Program-made: the position numbers and the translations under genes
DNA from: Bacillota bacterium
GTDB lineage: Bacteria > Bacillota > Sulfobacillia > Sulfobacillales > JAIMBI01
Assembly: GCA_021795575.1 (NCBI GenBank)
Contig: JAJYPH010000010.1
Span: 1 to 39,696 of the forward strand
Direction: 5' to 3'
DNA: 39,696 nucleotides
Shown here: positions 1-9,877 of the stretch, in pieces
Layout: each line of letters starts with the position of its first letter
How positions within the stretch are numbered: position 1 is the first letter of the stretch
The notes under the pieces: generated by a model
The model's input: the letters and a program-made list of their open reading frames with translations, nothing else
Database searches by the model: none
What the model was told of the DNA's origin: nothing

Positions 1-2
1 AG

Positions 3-50
3 CGCTACGGGGTGATCCATCCGCGCGAGTTCATCGCGCAGATCGCGTAG
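3..50 (+). CDS. C-terminal tail of a CDS truncated by the window edge (...RYGVIHPREFIAQIA*)
   Basis: Open frame from the window start to TAG at 48-50; too short to assign a family. Confidence 0.35.
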   Translation, partial: RYGVIHPREFIAQIA

Positions 51-362
51 GCCCGTGGGCCCCGTCATCGGGTTTCTCCTCCGGCCGGATCCCCCGGTCT
101 GCCGCCGCCTGGCCGTCGCGTGGCCCCTGGGCCCCCCGCGCCGCGTCGGTGCCTCGATCCGGGGTCACGACGGCGTTCACACTGCGGGGCGACACCCCGA
201 CCCATGGTCCGGCTAGCGACTATGGGTCAACCCTGCTGTCAATCGAAAAGCACCGCGTCGCCGCCATCGGTCGCAGGGGCTCCCGAGCTCACCGTGCTAA
301 AATGCCGACGTCACCACGGCGGGCTGCACTCCAGGGCTCGGTGTTTGTTGAAGGAGGCCTTC

Positions 363-1334
363 ATGACTGTCAAAGTTCGGTGGGGCATCTTAGGGACCGC
401 GAACATCGCGCAGGCCGCGTTTCTTCCCGGGCTCCGGGCCGCGGGTGGGCGGGCCGCGGCGGTGGCGGGGCGGGATGCCGAGCGCACGCGACGGTACGCC
501 CAGCAGCACGGCATCGAGCGTGTGCATACCGGATACGAGGCGCTCCTGGACGATCCCCTGGTTGACGCGGTGTATGTGCCGCTGCCCAACGCCCTGCATC
601 TGCCCTGGGTGCTGCGGGCGTTGGAGGCGGGCAAGCCGGTGCTGTGTGAGAAGCCCTTAGGCCTCACCGCCGCCGACGTGGACACTATGATCGACGCCTC
701 ACGGAAGACCGGGGTCCCCCTCTGGGAAGCGTTTGTATTTATGTTCCGACCGCACTTTGCGCAGATTCAATCCTGGATCGGCGACGGCGCCATCGGCACC
801 CTGCAGGCGGTGGACTCCCACTTTTGTTTTGCCCTGCGCACCCGCAACAACATTCGACTCCGCCCCGAGCTCGGCGGCGGGGCGCTGTACGATGTGGGCT
901 GCTACCCGGTGCACCTGGCGACCCAGCTGTTTGGCGGAGCCGGCCTCCGCGCGGCCGTGCTGGCGGACCGGGACCCGACCGGCGTGGACGCCGCCACGTC
1001 GGGGGTCGTGGCGTTTGAGACGGGCCACCTGCTGTTTCGCGCCAGCCTGGCCTCGGGGCCCGACACGTTCACCCGCATCGTGGGCAGCGAGGGGGTCATC
1101 ACCACGTCCAATCCTTTTCATCCGGGCGATGGCGACGACCTGACGCTGCAGCAGCGTTCTCGTATGACCAGGGTGCGGGCCGGTGACGGGACGCCGTCGT
1201 TCACGGCCCAGATCGCGCATATCCAGCGGGTCGTTCAAGGCGAGGAGGCGGCCCGCGCCACCGCCGCCACCACGTCCCGAGCGACGGCCGCTACGCTGGA
1301 CCTGATTCGCGAGACGGCGGCCCGGGACTCGTGA
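363..1334 (+). CDS. Gfo/Idh/MocA family NAD(P)-dependent oxidoreductase
   Basis: ATG at 363 after GAAGGAGG SD; N-terminal WGILGTANIAQAAFLPGL Rossmann motif, CEKPLGLTAADVD, and GGGALYDVGCYPVHLATQLFG typical of the family. Confidence 0.9.
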   Translation: MTVKVRWGILGTANIAQAAFLPGLRAAGGRAAAVAGRDAERTRRYAQQHGIERVHTGYEALLDDPLVDAVYVPLPNALHLPWVLRALEAGKPVLCEKPLGLTAADVDTMIDASRKTGVPLWEAFVFMFRPHFAQIQSWIGDGAIGTLQAVDSHFCFALRTRNNIRLRPELGGGALYDVGCYPVHLATQLFGGAGLRAAVLADRDPTGVDAATSGVVAFETGHLLFRASLASGPDTFTRIVGSEGVITTSNPFHPGDGDDLTLQQRSRMTRVRAGDGTPSFTAQIAHIQRVVQGEEAARATAATTSRATAATLDLIRETAARDS

Positions 1335-1668
1335 CCCCGCGTCGTTGACCTGACAGAGGCGCGACACCCTGCAGGGGACCGCCCACGCGTCGGAGGCGTC
1401 GCGTGCCATAGGTCCCCGGGAACACCCCGCGCCCCGTGGCCGCCCAGCGCTGCGGGGGCGGTCCCCGGTCGTTCGTCGCGGATCGGCGTGGCCTGGGCCC
1501 CCTGTCCTTTCGCGAAAAGGTTGATCGCCTGCGCCTTTGCTGGCAGGAGTCGGTCGCGGGCGGGGCGAACGGTCATGCGATACCCTCGGCGGCCAGCACA
1601 CGAGCTAGGCTTAGGAGGCCGGGAGATGCGCCGCGGCTTCAAGACCGGGAGGCACGGAGGAGGGGCTC

Positions 1669-3408
1669 ATGGCCCATACATCCGAGGAGAAGGCGAGGGA
1701 GCTCACGGCCGTCATCCGTGAGACCCTGGATGCGTTCGACGTCGTCGGGGCGGCGGCGGCCGTTGTTCACCACGATGCCGTGCTGGTATCCGACGGCGTG
1801 GGGATGCGCGACCTGGACAGCGGCATGGCGGCCGACCAGGACACGCTGTATGCCATCGGGTCGTCCACCAAGGCGTTCACCGCGCTGTCCATCGCGCAGC
1901 TGCACGAGGCGGGGATGCTGGATTGGGATACGCCCGTCCGGCATTATCTGCCCGAGTTCGCGCTTCACGATCCGGTCGCCAGCGCGGAAGCCACCCCGCG
2001 GGACCTGGCCACCCACCGGGTCGGCTTGCCGCGACACGAGTTTTCCTGGTACAAGGCCCGTCTGTCTCGCGCCGAGCTGGTGGCCGGTCTGAAGTATTTG
2101 GAGCCGAGCCGTCCCTTTCGGACAACCTTCCAGTACCAGAACATGATGTACGTGACGCTGGGCTATCTCGTGGAGAGACTCACCGGGACCCCGTGGGAAG
2201 CTTATATGCAGGACCGCATCCTCTCCCCGCTGGGCATGAGCCGCACCAATCTGTCCGCCGCGCTGGCCGAGGCCGACGCCAATCACGCGCGGCCCTACAG
2301 CACTCACGACGGCCAGCGACTCCCCGTGCCCTTTGCCGACATTGATGCCATGGCGCCGGCGGGGGCCATCAACGCGTCCGCCCGCGACCTGGCGCGATGG
2401 ATGCGTCTTCACCTGAGCGGCGGTGCGGTTGACGGCGCGCGCATCGCGAGCGAGTCCAGCATCCGCATGATGCACACCCCCCAGATGGTGCTGACGGCCG
2501 ACCCCGACGTGGATCAGCAGATCTTGGCGCCCGCCTACGGCCTGGGGTGGTTTACGGGCGTGTACCGCGGCCATCGCGTGGTGCACCACGGCGGCAACAT
2601 CGACGGCTTCACCGCGCTCGTCCTGCTGGTGCCAGACGAAAGTCTGGGGGTCGCCGTCGTGTGCAACCAGGAGATGAGCGCCATGCCAGCGGCGGCGGCG
2701 TTTGCGACGGTGGATCGGGTATTGGACCTGTCCCCCCGGGACTGGACCGCCAAGTACCGTGAGCGGTATGACAAGATTTTCGCCGCCCTGAGGCAAGGCG
2801 GCGACTTTAGTGCGGAGCGCGTGGCCGGCACCGCGCCCAGTCGGCCGCTGGAAGCGTTTGCGGGTGTGTATGAGCATCCGGCGTACGGGACCGTTACGGT
2901 GGGCCGCACCGCCGACGCCCTCGAGCTCCGCTATCACGTGTGGGCCGACCCCCTGCCGTTGGAGCACTTCCACTACGACGTGTTTGTCGTCCACGCGAAC
3001 GTGGGAGCCGTGCCGACCAGCTGGCGCGTGCCGTTTCGCGCCGGGCTGGACGGGGCCGTGGAGTCGATGGAGGTGCAGTTCGAGGCGCTGACCGCACCCA
3101 TCGTGTTTACACGCCGGGCCTCGACCATCGCCGTGTCCCGGGAGGATCTCACTCCGATGGAGGGGCGCTATCTCATCGCGGGCCTGCAGCCCGTGACCAT
3201 CGCGCTTCCGGGCGAAGAGCTCGTGGCCACCGTGGCCGGCCAACCCCCGCTGGCGCTGGTGGCCACGGGCGACCGCCGGTTTGGGATCAAAGGCCTGGAC
3301 GGCTACCGTGTGCAGTTCGACCCGGTGGTCGACACAAAATGTCCTGGCGGGCAGTTCGTGCAGCCGAACGGCATCTTCCCCTTTGTTCGCGTGGATGACG
3401 AAGGCTGA
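1669..3408 (+). CDS. Serine hydrolase of the beta-lactamase/class C (PBP4-like) family with C-terminal extension
   Basis: SxxK motif (IGSSTKAFTALS), YQN, HHGGNIDGF; GGAGG-type SD upstream. Confidence 0.88.
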   Translation: MAHTSEEKARELTAVIRETLDAFDVVGAAAAVVHHDAVLVSDGVGMRDLDSGMAADQDTLYAIGSSTKAFTALSIAQLHEAGMLDWDTPVRHYLPEFALHDPVASAEATPRDLATHRVGLPRHEFSWYKARLSRAELVAGLKYLEPSRPFRTTFQYQNMMYVTLGYLVERLTGTPWEAYMQDRILSPLGMSRTNLSAALAEADANHARPYSTHDGQRLPVPFADIDAMAPAGAINASARDLARWMRLHLSGGAVDGARIASESSIRMMHTPQMVLTADPDVDQQILAPAYGLGWFTGVYRGHRVVHHGGNIDGFTALVLLVPDESLGVAVVCNQEMSAMPAAAAFATVDRVLDLSPRDWTAKYRERYDKIFAALRQGGDFSAERVAGTAPSRPLEAFAGVYEHPAYGTVTVGRTADALELRYHVWADPLPLEHFHYDVFVVHANVGAVPTSWRVPFRAGLDGAVESMEVQFEALTAPIVFTRRASTIAVSREDLTPMEGRYLIAGLQPVTIALPGEELVATVAGQPPLALVATGDRRFGIKGLDGYRVQFDPVVDTKCPGGQFVQPNGIFPFVRVDDEG

Positions 3409-3474
3409 GCCAGCGGCTGGTCCTGGCCGCGGTAGCCGGAGGCCACACCATCCGCGCTGCACGGAGGACCAGAG

Positions 3475-3506
3475 CCCCTTCCCATCCCGGGCAGGATGGG
3501 AAGGGG
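3475..3506. terminator. Bidirectional hairpin terminator between convergent genes
   Basis: Perfect 13-bp inverted repeat CCCCTTCCCATCC-cgggca-GGATGGGAAGGGG. Confidence 0.8.
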
Positions 3507-3553
3507 GATGATTCTCCACCCGCGGGCCGGTCCACCGCGTTGCTGCGCTGAGG

Positions 3554-5554
3554 TTACAGTTTTCGGGCAAACCAGTCGCTGACGCGGCGCACGACATCCA
3601 CCCGGAGACTGGGCGTGGGTCCAAGCCACAGCCCCACGTGGCTTTCCCGCGGATAGCGCACGAACGTCACATCCCGGCCGCGCGCCCGAAGCGCCGCGTA
3701 GAACTCCTCGGTTTGCCCAATCGGGCAGCGGTCATCGCCCTCCGCGTGATACAGCAGGGTCTTGGTGTTCACGTTCTGCACGTACGCGAGGGGCGACATG
3801 GACCACAGATGCGGCATGTCCTGCCACACCGTGGCGGCATGCTGCAGGGGGCCCCAGTACCACCCGATGTCGGACGTGCCATGAAAGCTGACCAGGTTGG
3901 TGACGCACCCCCCCGGCGCCGCCGCCTTGAACCGATCGGTGTGTCCAATCACCCACGTGCTCATGAACCCGCCGTAGCTGTACCCGGTCACCCCAAGCCG
4001 GGCCGGATCGGCGACGCCCCGATCCACGGCGGCGTCGACCGCCGCCATCAGGTCCTGGTAGTCTTTGTGCCCCCAGTCGTTGATGACGGCGTTGGCAAAA
4101 TCTTTGCCGTACGCGTCGCTCCCGCGCGGATTGACATACAGCACCGCCAAGCCCCGCGCCGCCATCGCCTGCACATCAAACTTGAAGCCGCACCCGAAGC
4201 TGCCGCGCGGGCCGCCGTGAATGTCCAGCACCAGCGGGTACGGGCCCTCGCCGGCGCCCGGCGGCCGCTGCAGAAAACCCTCGACGGTCCATCCGTCGGG
4301 GCCGGTGAATTCAAAGGGTTCCACCGACCGGAGGTCCCACGACGCGCGCACCGCCTGATTCAGCGTGGTCAGGGCGTGTTCCCGACCCGCGGAATCCAGC
4401 CAGTACAGCTCGTCGGGCGTAGTGGAGTCGCTGGCGGTGAACAGGACCGAGCCGTTGTCGGCTTGCGCATACTGTCCGACCGCCTTCTGGTCCTCGGGCG
4501 TCACGGTGGCCATGGCCCCCGACACGGGGTCCACCTCGTACAGGCGGGAGACCCCCCGGTCGGTGGCCAAAAACCGGACACGAGTGCCGCCCGACGCGTA
4601 CGAGGGGCCCGACGCGCTCATGGCCGAGCGCAGGTCGCTGCCCTGACCCATGGCCGGACGGTCAAAGTGGGGGGCCAGGTCCTGGCCGGAGCCGCGGGCC
4701 AGGTCCAGCTGCCACACCGCCACCGTCCCGTCCGCCACCAAATCGTCTCGGGACGCCAGGAACACCAGTCGCTGGCTGTCGGGGGCGAACGACGGGAACA
4801 TGGTCATGCCGCGTCCCGGAAAAGCCACGCGGGTGTCTCCGCTCGTGACGTCCGTGAGCAACAGGTCCTGGATGAACACCGAGGTGTCGTCGGCATGGGC
4901 GGCCGTGAAAGCAAACTGGCGGCCGTCCGGCGACAAGGCCGACGAGGCGATGGCCCCGGCGTGGGACAGGATCCGGCGCTGGAAGGCGCCATCCACGGAC
5001 ACCTGCCATACCTCGGTGGTCACGGGGTCGACCAGCCCCGACCCATCCGCCTTGAAGCGCGGCGACGTGTAGACGCGAATGCCCGCTGGCGGCTCGTGAA
5101 CCTGCACCCGGGCTACCAACACGGACTGCCCGTCGGGCGCCCAGTGCAGGACGCTGCCCAGCACCTTCTGCTCGAACAGACTCTGACGGTCGTCCACCTC
5201 GGAGGAGTTGTCGTCTTCGCTCGCTCCTCGGGCCAGGATGTCCTCCACCCGCGCCAAGCGGACCCGGGCGAGGTTTTGGCCTCCGGCCACCCAGGCCACC
5301 TGGGTGCCGTCCGGCGACAGGGCGAGGGTCCGAGCATTTTCCCCGGCATTCGCGAGGATCCCGGTTCGGTCGCTGGCCAGGTCGCGCACATGAATCGCGC
5401 GACGGTAACGGTCGTGACTTGGCTCCGCCTGCTCCACGAAATAGACGGCCAGTCGACCGTCCTGGCTGATCCTGGGCTCATGAACCGTCTTCAGCTGCCA
5501 GTAGTCTTCCGCCCGCACGGGGCGCGGGGAATGCTGTCCTGCCAATATGTACAC
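3554..5554 (-). CDS. S9 family prolyl oligopeptidase/acylaminoacyl-peptidase
   Basis: Beta-propeller-like N-terminus; GYSYGGFMS nucleophile, EGDDRCP Asp and ESHVG His regions. Confidence 0.92.
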   Translation of the reverse strand: MYILAGQHSPRPVRAEDYWQLKTVHEPRISQDGRLAVYFVEQAEPSHDRYRRAIHVRDLASDRTGILANAGENARTLALSPDGTQVAWVAGGQNLARVRLARVEDILARGASEDDNSSEVDDRQSLFEQKVLGSVLHWAPDGQSVLVARVQVHEPPAGIRVYTSPRFKADGSGLVDPVTTEVWQVSVDGAFQRRILSHAGAIASSALSPDGRQFAFTAAHADDTSVFIQDLLLTDVTSGDTRVAFPGRGMTMFPSFAPDSQRLVFLASRDDLVADGTVAVWQLDLARGSGQDLAPHFDRPAMGQGSDLRSAMSASGPSYASGGTRVRFLATDRGVSRLYEVDPVSGAMATVTPEDQKAVGQYAQADNGSVLFTASDSTTPDELYWLDSAGREHALTTLNQAVRASWDLRSVEPFEFTGPDGWTVEGFLQRPPGAGEGPYPLVLDIHGGPRGSFGCGFKFDVQAMAARGLAVLYVNPRGSDAYGKDFANAVINDWGHKDYQDLMAAVDAAVDRGVADPARLGVTGYSYGGFMSTWVIGHTDRFKAAAPGGCVTNLVSFHGTSDIGWYWGPLQHAATVWQDMPHLWSMSPLAYVQNVNTKTLLYHAEGDDRCPIGQTEEFYAALRARGRDVTFVRYPRESHVGLWLGPTPSLRVDVVRRVSDWFARKL

Positions 5555-5720
5555 CCCTCTTTAGGGTCATTCGGGTCATCTTGCGGGTCCAGGTGCTGGG
5601 GATCCCGGCCATACCCTCCGGCGGCGACGCGGTGAAGACTGCGCTCTCATGGTATCAGACGGGTCGTCGAAACCGTTGCGCCGCGTGGGGACAGCGTCTG
5701 GGGTGACCTCCGGCGGCCTG

Positions 5721-6338
5721 TCAGACGCGCAGCCGCACCGTGGCCAGGGCGGGATCCAGCTCCCCCGAGACCACCGCGATGCGCGGGGCATGCCCCAGCC
5801 CAAAGTGGACACGGGTCAGCACGGCGGCCCAGACGGCCCGCCCCGGAGCATCCAGGTCCTTCGCACCGCCGGCCACCAGCCACACGAGGGGATCCGGCAA
5901 GAGGCTCGCCGCCAGTAAGAGCCGCCGCATCTCGCCCCCCGACAGGTTGGCGAGCCGCCGGCGGCGCAGGGGATCCAATCCCCAGCGGGCGCTCTCTCGG
6001 TCGATGGCGTCTCGCGCCCGGGCCCCCGTGACGTTCCACAACAGGGCGGCCAGGCGCAGGGCCTGGCGCACCGAAAGGTGCCCCGCCTCCCAGGGCCGGT
6101 CGGGCACCAGGGTGGTGCGGCGCTGCCACCCCACCAAGTCGGCGCCGGCCACCGGCCGGTCGTTCCACACACACGTGGCCCCGGTCGGCCGCACGACGCC
6201 CGCCAGGCATTCCAGCAGCGCCGGTGCCGCTCCGCTGCCCTCGTCCAGCAGCCAGGTCACACCGGGACCGGCCCGAAACGCCTGGGTCTCTGCGGAGCCG
6301 ACGCCGTCCACCCCAATGGCGACCAGGTCACGTGTCAT
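5721..6338 (-). CDS. ABC-ATPase-like protein with degenerate Walker A/B, Q- and H-loops but intact LSGGE signature
   Basis: LLDEGSGAAPALLECLAG in place of Walker A; NLSGGEMRRLLLAASLLPDPLVWLVAGGAKDLDAPGR; start overlaps previous gene by ATGA. Confidence 0.82.
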   Translation of the reverse strand: MTRDLVAIGVDGVGSAETQAFRAGPGVTWLLDEGSGAAPALLECLAGVVRPTGATCVWNDRPVAGADLVGWQRRTTLVPDRPWEAGHLSVRQALRLAALLWNVTGARARDAIDRESARWGLDPLRRRRLANLSGGEMRRLLLAASLLPDPLVWLVAGGAKDLDAPGRAVWAAVLTRVHFGLGHAPRIAVVSGELDPALATVRLRV

Positions 6339-7201
6339 GGCGTCCGCTCCCCGCCCACGCGACGGGCGTTCCAGAGGCCAAACGCCCACACGACCGCCCC
6401 CACCGGTACCCAGACGGCCGCCGGCGCCCTTAAGAGCGCCAGCACCGGCACCCACTCGGGACGGCCCGCCGTCAGGGCGGCCACCACCGCCAAGCCGTTC
6501 GCCACCCCGAGCGCGGTGAGCGCGCCGTTCAGCCGGCGCGGCGGCAGCAGGGCTGAGCTGGCCAACCCTAGGGCCAACGACGCGCTGAATCCCACTCCGG
6601 CCGCGGCGGCCCAGGGACCCAGCTGGGCACTGTCGGCAAGCCCCCCGTACCCCAGCGCGATGGCCAGCGCCACCACACCGGTCAGCGCCGCCCCGACCCA
6701 GCGGGCGGCGCGGGCGCGCCCGGCGGACAGCGGCGCGATGCGTGTCCAGGCATCCAACACCCCCGTGACCGCCGCGCCACGGCGGCCCATGGCCCAGAAA
6801 CCCAGCCACGGCGCCATGATGGCCCACAAGTCCAGGCCGATGGGGCGCTGGGGCAACAGCGAGGTAAAGAGCTCGCCGGCGATGAGCAGGAGGGCCGCCA
6901 GCGCGGGCGCCACCAGTCGGCCGGGCTGGGCCACCAGCTGCCACCATGCCAGCCGGACCACCGCCCCCCGGCGCGGCCCGGATTCAAGGGGAAGCCGCCA
7001 CCCCGAATCCCGCTCCGCCTCGATGCGCGCCCACAGCGTGGGGGCATCCGGGTGCGGGCCGACCGCCGGCCAATCCTCGCGATGCTGCGCCAAAAGTGCC
7101 TGGTCATCCGCCGACAACCCGAGCGCGGACCACTCCTCCGCCCGAGCGCGGCGCCGTCCGTCCCCGGCATCGCGTCCCTCGGCGCCCGGCGGTTGGTTCA
7201 T
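6335..7201 (-). CDS. Membrane protein, about 6 TM, ABC-2-like half-permease with soluble N-terminal region (possible anti-sigma role)
   Basis: Six hydrophobic segments after a ~90-aa soluble N-terminus; ATGA overlaps with both neighbours. Confidence 0.7.
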   Translation of the reverse strand: MNQPPGAEGRDAGDGRRRARAEEWSALGLSADDQALLAQHREDWPAVGPHPDAPTLWARIEAERDSGWRLPLESGPRRGAVVRLAWWQLVAQPGRLVAPALAALLLIAGELFTSLLPQRPIGLDLWAIMAPWLGFWAMGRRGAAVTGVLDAWTRIAPLSAGRARAARWVGAALTGVVALAIALGYGGLADSAQLGPWAAAAGVGFSASLALGLASSALLPPRRLNGALTALGVANGLAVVAALTAGRPEWVPVLALLRAPAAVWVPVGAVVWAFGLWNARRVGGERTP

Positions 7202-7761
7202 GATCCCTCCCCCTTTCGCAACGCGGCCAACAGCCGCGGATACGCCCGCGCCAGCCGCGTCTTGACGGTGCCCACCGGCACCCCGATCACTTCGGCCACC
7301 TGTTGGACGGGCAGATCCGCGAAGTAGTGCAGCGACACCGCCATACGCTGCTCACGCGACAAGCCTTCCAGTGCCTGGCGAAGCGCGTCGGCGGTCTCCA
7401 CCGCCTCCGTGAACGGTGCGGCGGGGGAGCTGGCCACGTCCCCGAGCGTCGGCTCCGAATCCGCCACCGTCTCATAGCCCCGCCGTCGAAACACGTCGCG
7501 CGCCCGGTTCATGGCGACCCGATAGAGATACGCGCGAAAGCGAAAGGCACCCGACCCCATAGGACCACGAGTCATCACCGCGACAAACGCATCCTGCGCA
7601 ACGTCTTCGGCCAGCAGTCGGTCACCGCTCCACGCCACGAGAAACCGATACAGCCCGTCGCGGTGACGCGCATACAACACGCCAAACGCGTCGGAATTCC
7701 CCTGCCGGGCCGCGCGGTACAGCGTGTCGTCCCCACCCCGCTCGTCTGCCGCCGTCGTCAT
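7198..7761 (-). CDS. ECF-family RNA polymerase sigma factor
   Basis: Region 2 (DAFGVLYARHRDGLYRFLV...AEDVAQDAFVAVM...FRAYLYRVAMNRARDVFRRR) and region 4 (LSREQRMAVSLHYFADLPVQQVAEVIGVPVGTVKTRLARA); start at MTTAADE after GGAGGT SD. Confidence 0.93.
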   Translation of the reverse strand: MTTAADERGGDDTLYRAARQGNSDAFGVLYARHRDGLYRFLVAWSGDRLLAEDVAQDAFVAVMTRGPMGSGAFRFRAYLYRVAMNRARDVFRRRGYETVADSEPTLGDVASSPAAPFTEAVETADALRQALEGLSREQRMAVSLHYFADLPVQQVAEVIGVPVGTVKTRLARAYPRLLAALRKGEGS

Positions 7762-7846
7762 GACCGTCGATTCCAACCTCCGAGCCGGTGCCGCCTTGTC
7801 CCTCACGGTACCAGACCAGCCGGAAACCGGTGCCCACTCCCGCTCG

Positions 7847-9877
7847 TCACGCATGCGCCGCCTCCCGGCGCGCCACGGCGCGCCACTGGGCCACTTGGCG
7901 GGCGGTGGGCCACCGGCCGTTGGCTGCGGCCGCGGCGAACTGTCGCCACAGAGCACGCACCTGGCCCATCGACAGGCCGCCAAACGCGTGGACGTGCATC
8001 GGAAACGGCCCGCCCACCAGACCGCCTCCGCCAAACACGCCCGGCCACCGGTTTAAGAGCCAAAGCAGCACGCGATCCGCGGGCCGCTGATTGACCGCCC
8101 ACGGCCGGTCGAACGAGGCGAAGCGCGTCCAGTGGGGCGAGATGGCCGACCACAACAGCGCCGTCTGGTCCACGGCCTCGTGGAACGGGATGGATACGGC
8201 GGGGTTGGTTGTGAAAGCGACGGACATGGCCGGCAGCCAAGGGGGCGTGCCCGAGACTATCAAGGGGCCGACCGGGGCCCCAATGGGGTTGGGGTTGCCC
8301 AACGCCACCAGGCCGCTGGGCACTGAGCCAAACACCAAATCCACAGCGTTTAACCGGCGGACCGAAACCCCAGCGACTTGGGCGCGGATGGCACCGGCCG
8401 TCGGCTGATAGTCCACTGCGTAGGGCAGGATCATGCCCACATGGCGATACCCGCCGTCGACCGTCACCCGCTCGGACGGACCCGCCCACAGCGTGATGCC
8501 ATGGGACACCACCGGGGCGAAGGTCCCGGCCACCAGCGTGACGCCCGTGGTGCCGTGGCCCACCGCCTTGGGCCCCAGCCGGCCAAGGTTGCTTTCCACG
8601 ACGAGCCAGGGCGCCCGGACCGATACGGTGTACCGGGCGACCGGCGGCGTGTTGACCCGACTCGGGTCCGGCGGCACCACCGGATACCAGCCCCCGGCCG
8701 GCAGGTATGCACCTGCAGCCGACGCAAAGGCGGTGGTGACGGCGTTTTGGCCGCTGCCGGACCAGCCCCACTCGTCCAAAAACCCTCCATAACGCACCAC
8801 GACCGCGCCCGACCCGGCGGGGTGGCCCGCCACCCGGATGTAGCCTCCCGACCGGTGGAACGCCACGGAGCTCCCGTTGACGCTCACCCCCGACACGGTG
8901 AGGGCAGGGTTCAGCCACAGATCCACCAGCGCCGACACCGGACGAATCGTCGCCGCGGCGGCCATCGGCCCACTCGCGCCGATCGTCAGCGCGATCCGTT
9001 CGCTGGCGATGGCGGGCCCGCCGGCCGCCGCTTGGACCGGCGGTGTCGGGGACGGGGAATTCGGGCGCCACGCGGCCGCTAGCGTGATCGCCAGCAGGGC
9101 GACGGCCACGAGGGCGCTGGGCCCCCGCATCCGCCACCCGCGGTCCGGCAGGTTCAGCCGCCGAAGGAGAGATGCCCCCACCAACAGCACCGTGGCGGCG
9201 GCCATCATGCCCATAACGGCGTGAAAGAGCCCCGCAAACCCGCCAAAGCCCCAGGTGTCGGACCCGGCGCCCGCCAGCACGGTCCATGGCGTCATGGCCG
9301 TGAGCCCGACGCCCAGGACCCAACCGGGGGACGCGCTGCGAACCAACAGGATCGTGTTGGCCACCACGCCCGCCAGCGGCACGCTGACCACGACCGCCAT
9401 GCCGGCGGGTCCGGGCCACCAGCTGCCCACCCACGCCCCAAAACTCCACAACAGAGCAAAGTCCAGCCACAACATGACCGCGAGGTCGCCGGCGTCGGCC
9501 CATCCCTGTAGAGAGCTGGCCGTCACGGCCACCACCCCACCGGCCAGGAGCAGGGCGGCCGCCCCGGTCACCACCCCGATGCCTCCCAACTCCGCCACCC
9601 AGGCGCGAGCACCGGAGCCCAGCCACACGGCCCGAAGCGTCCCGACGTCCGCCGCGGCTCGGCGATAGCCCGTGTACGCCCACACCAGGCTCGTGGGCAG
9701 CATGCACAGGATGGGCGCCCACACCAGCCAGGGCAACGGCCCCTCGCGCAGCGTGCTGACCGCCACCACACCCACCGGCGCCGCGACGGCCACGACCACG
9801 ACCCACCACAAGAGCCGGGTGTACGCGAGCCAACGCGCCAGCGTCCGGACTTCCAAGCCCATGAGCCGCCCGGTCAT
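7847..9877 (-). CDS. ABC-2-like permease fused to an extracytoplasmic M1-peptidase-like domain
   Basis: About 6-7 N-terminal TM segments, then an M1-like beta-domain (LPAGGWYPVVPPDPSRVNTPPVARYTVSVRAPWLVVESNLG) and HEAVDQ where HExxHQ is expected; ATGA overlap with the upstream ATPase. Confidence 0.68.
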   Translation of the reverse strand: MTGRLMGLEVRTLARWLAYTRLLWWVVVVAVAAPVGVVAVSTLREGPLPWLVWAPILCMLPTSLVWAYTGYRRAAADVGTLRAVWLGSGARAWVAELGGIGVVTGAAALLLAGGVVAVTASSLQGWADAGDLAVMLWLDFALLWSFGAWVGSWWPGPAGMAVVVSVPLAGVVANTILLVRSASPGWVLGVGLTAMTPWTVLAGAGSDTWGFGGFAGLFHAVMGMMAAATVLLVGASLLRRLNLPDRGWRMRGPSALVAVALLAITLAAAWRPNSPSPTPPVQAAAGGPAIASERIALTIGASGPMAAAATIRPVSALVDLWLNPALTVSGVSVNGSSVAFHRSGGYIRVAGHPAGSGAVVVRYGGFLDEWGWSGSGQNAVTTAFASAAGAYLPAGGWYPVVPPDPSRVNTPPVARYTVSVRAPWLVVESNLGRLGPKAVGHGTTGVTLVAGTFAPVVSHGITLWAGPSERVTVDGGYRHVGMILPYAVDYQPTAGAIRAQVAGVSVRRLNAVDLVFGSVPSGLVALGNPNPIGAPVGPLIVSGTPPWLPAMSVAFTTNPAVSIPFHEAVDQTALLWSAISPHWTRFASFDRPWAVNQRPADRVLLWLLNRWPGVFGGGGLVGGPFPMHVHAFGGLSMGQVRALWRQFAAAAANGRWPTARQVAQWRAVARREAAHA

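Noticed and set aside
1639-3624. 661-aa minus-strand ORF opposite the serine hydrolase
   Set aside because: Shadow ORF from GC-rich third codon positions; low-complexity R/G/H-rich translation, and the plus strand encodes a clear family member.
3638-5635. 665-aa plus-strand ORF opposite the S9 peptidase
   Set aside because: Antisense shadow; composition and lack of motifs indicate noncoding.
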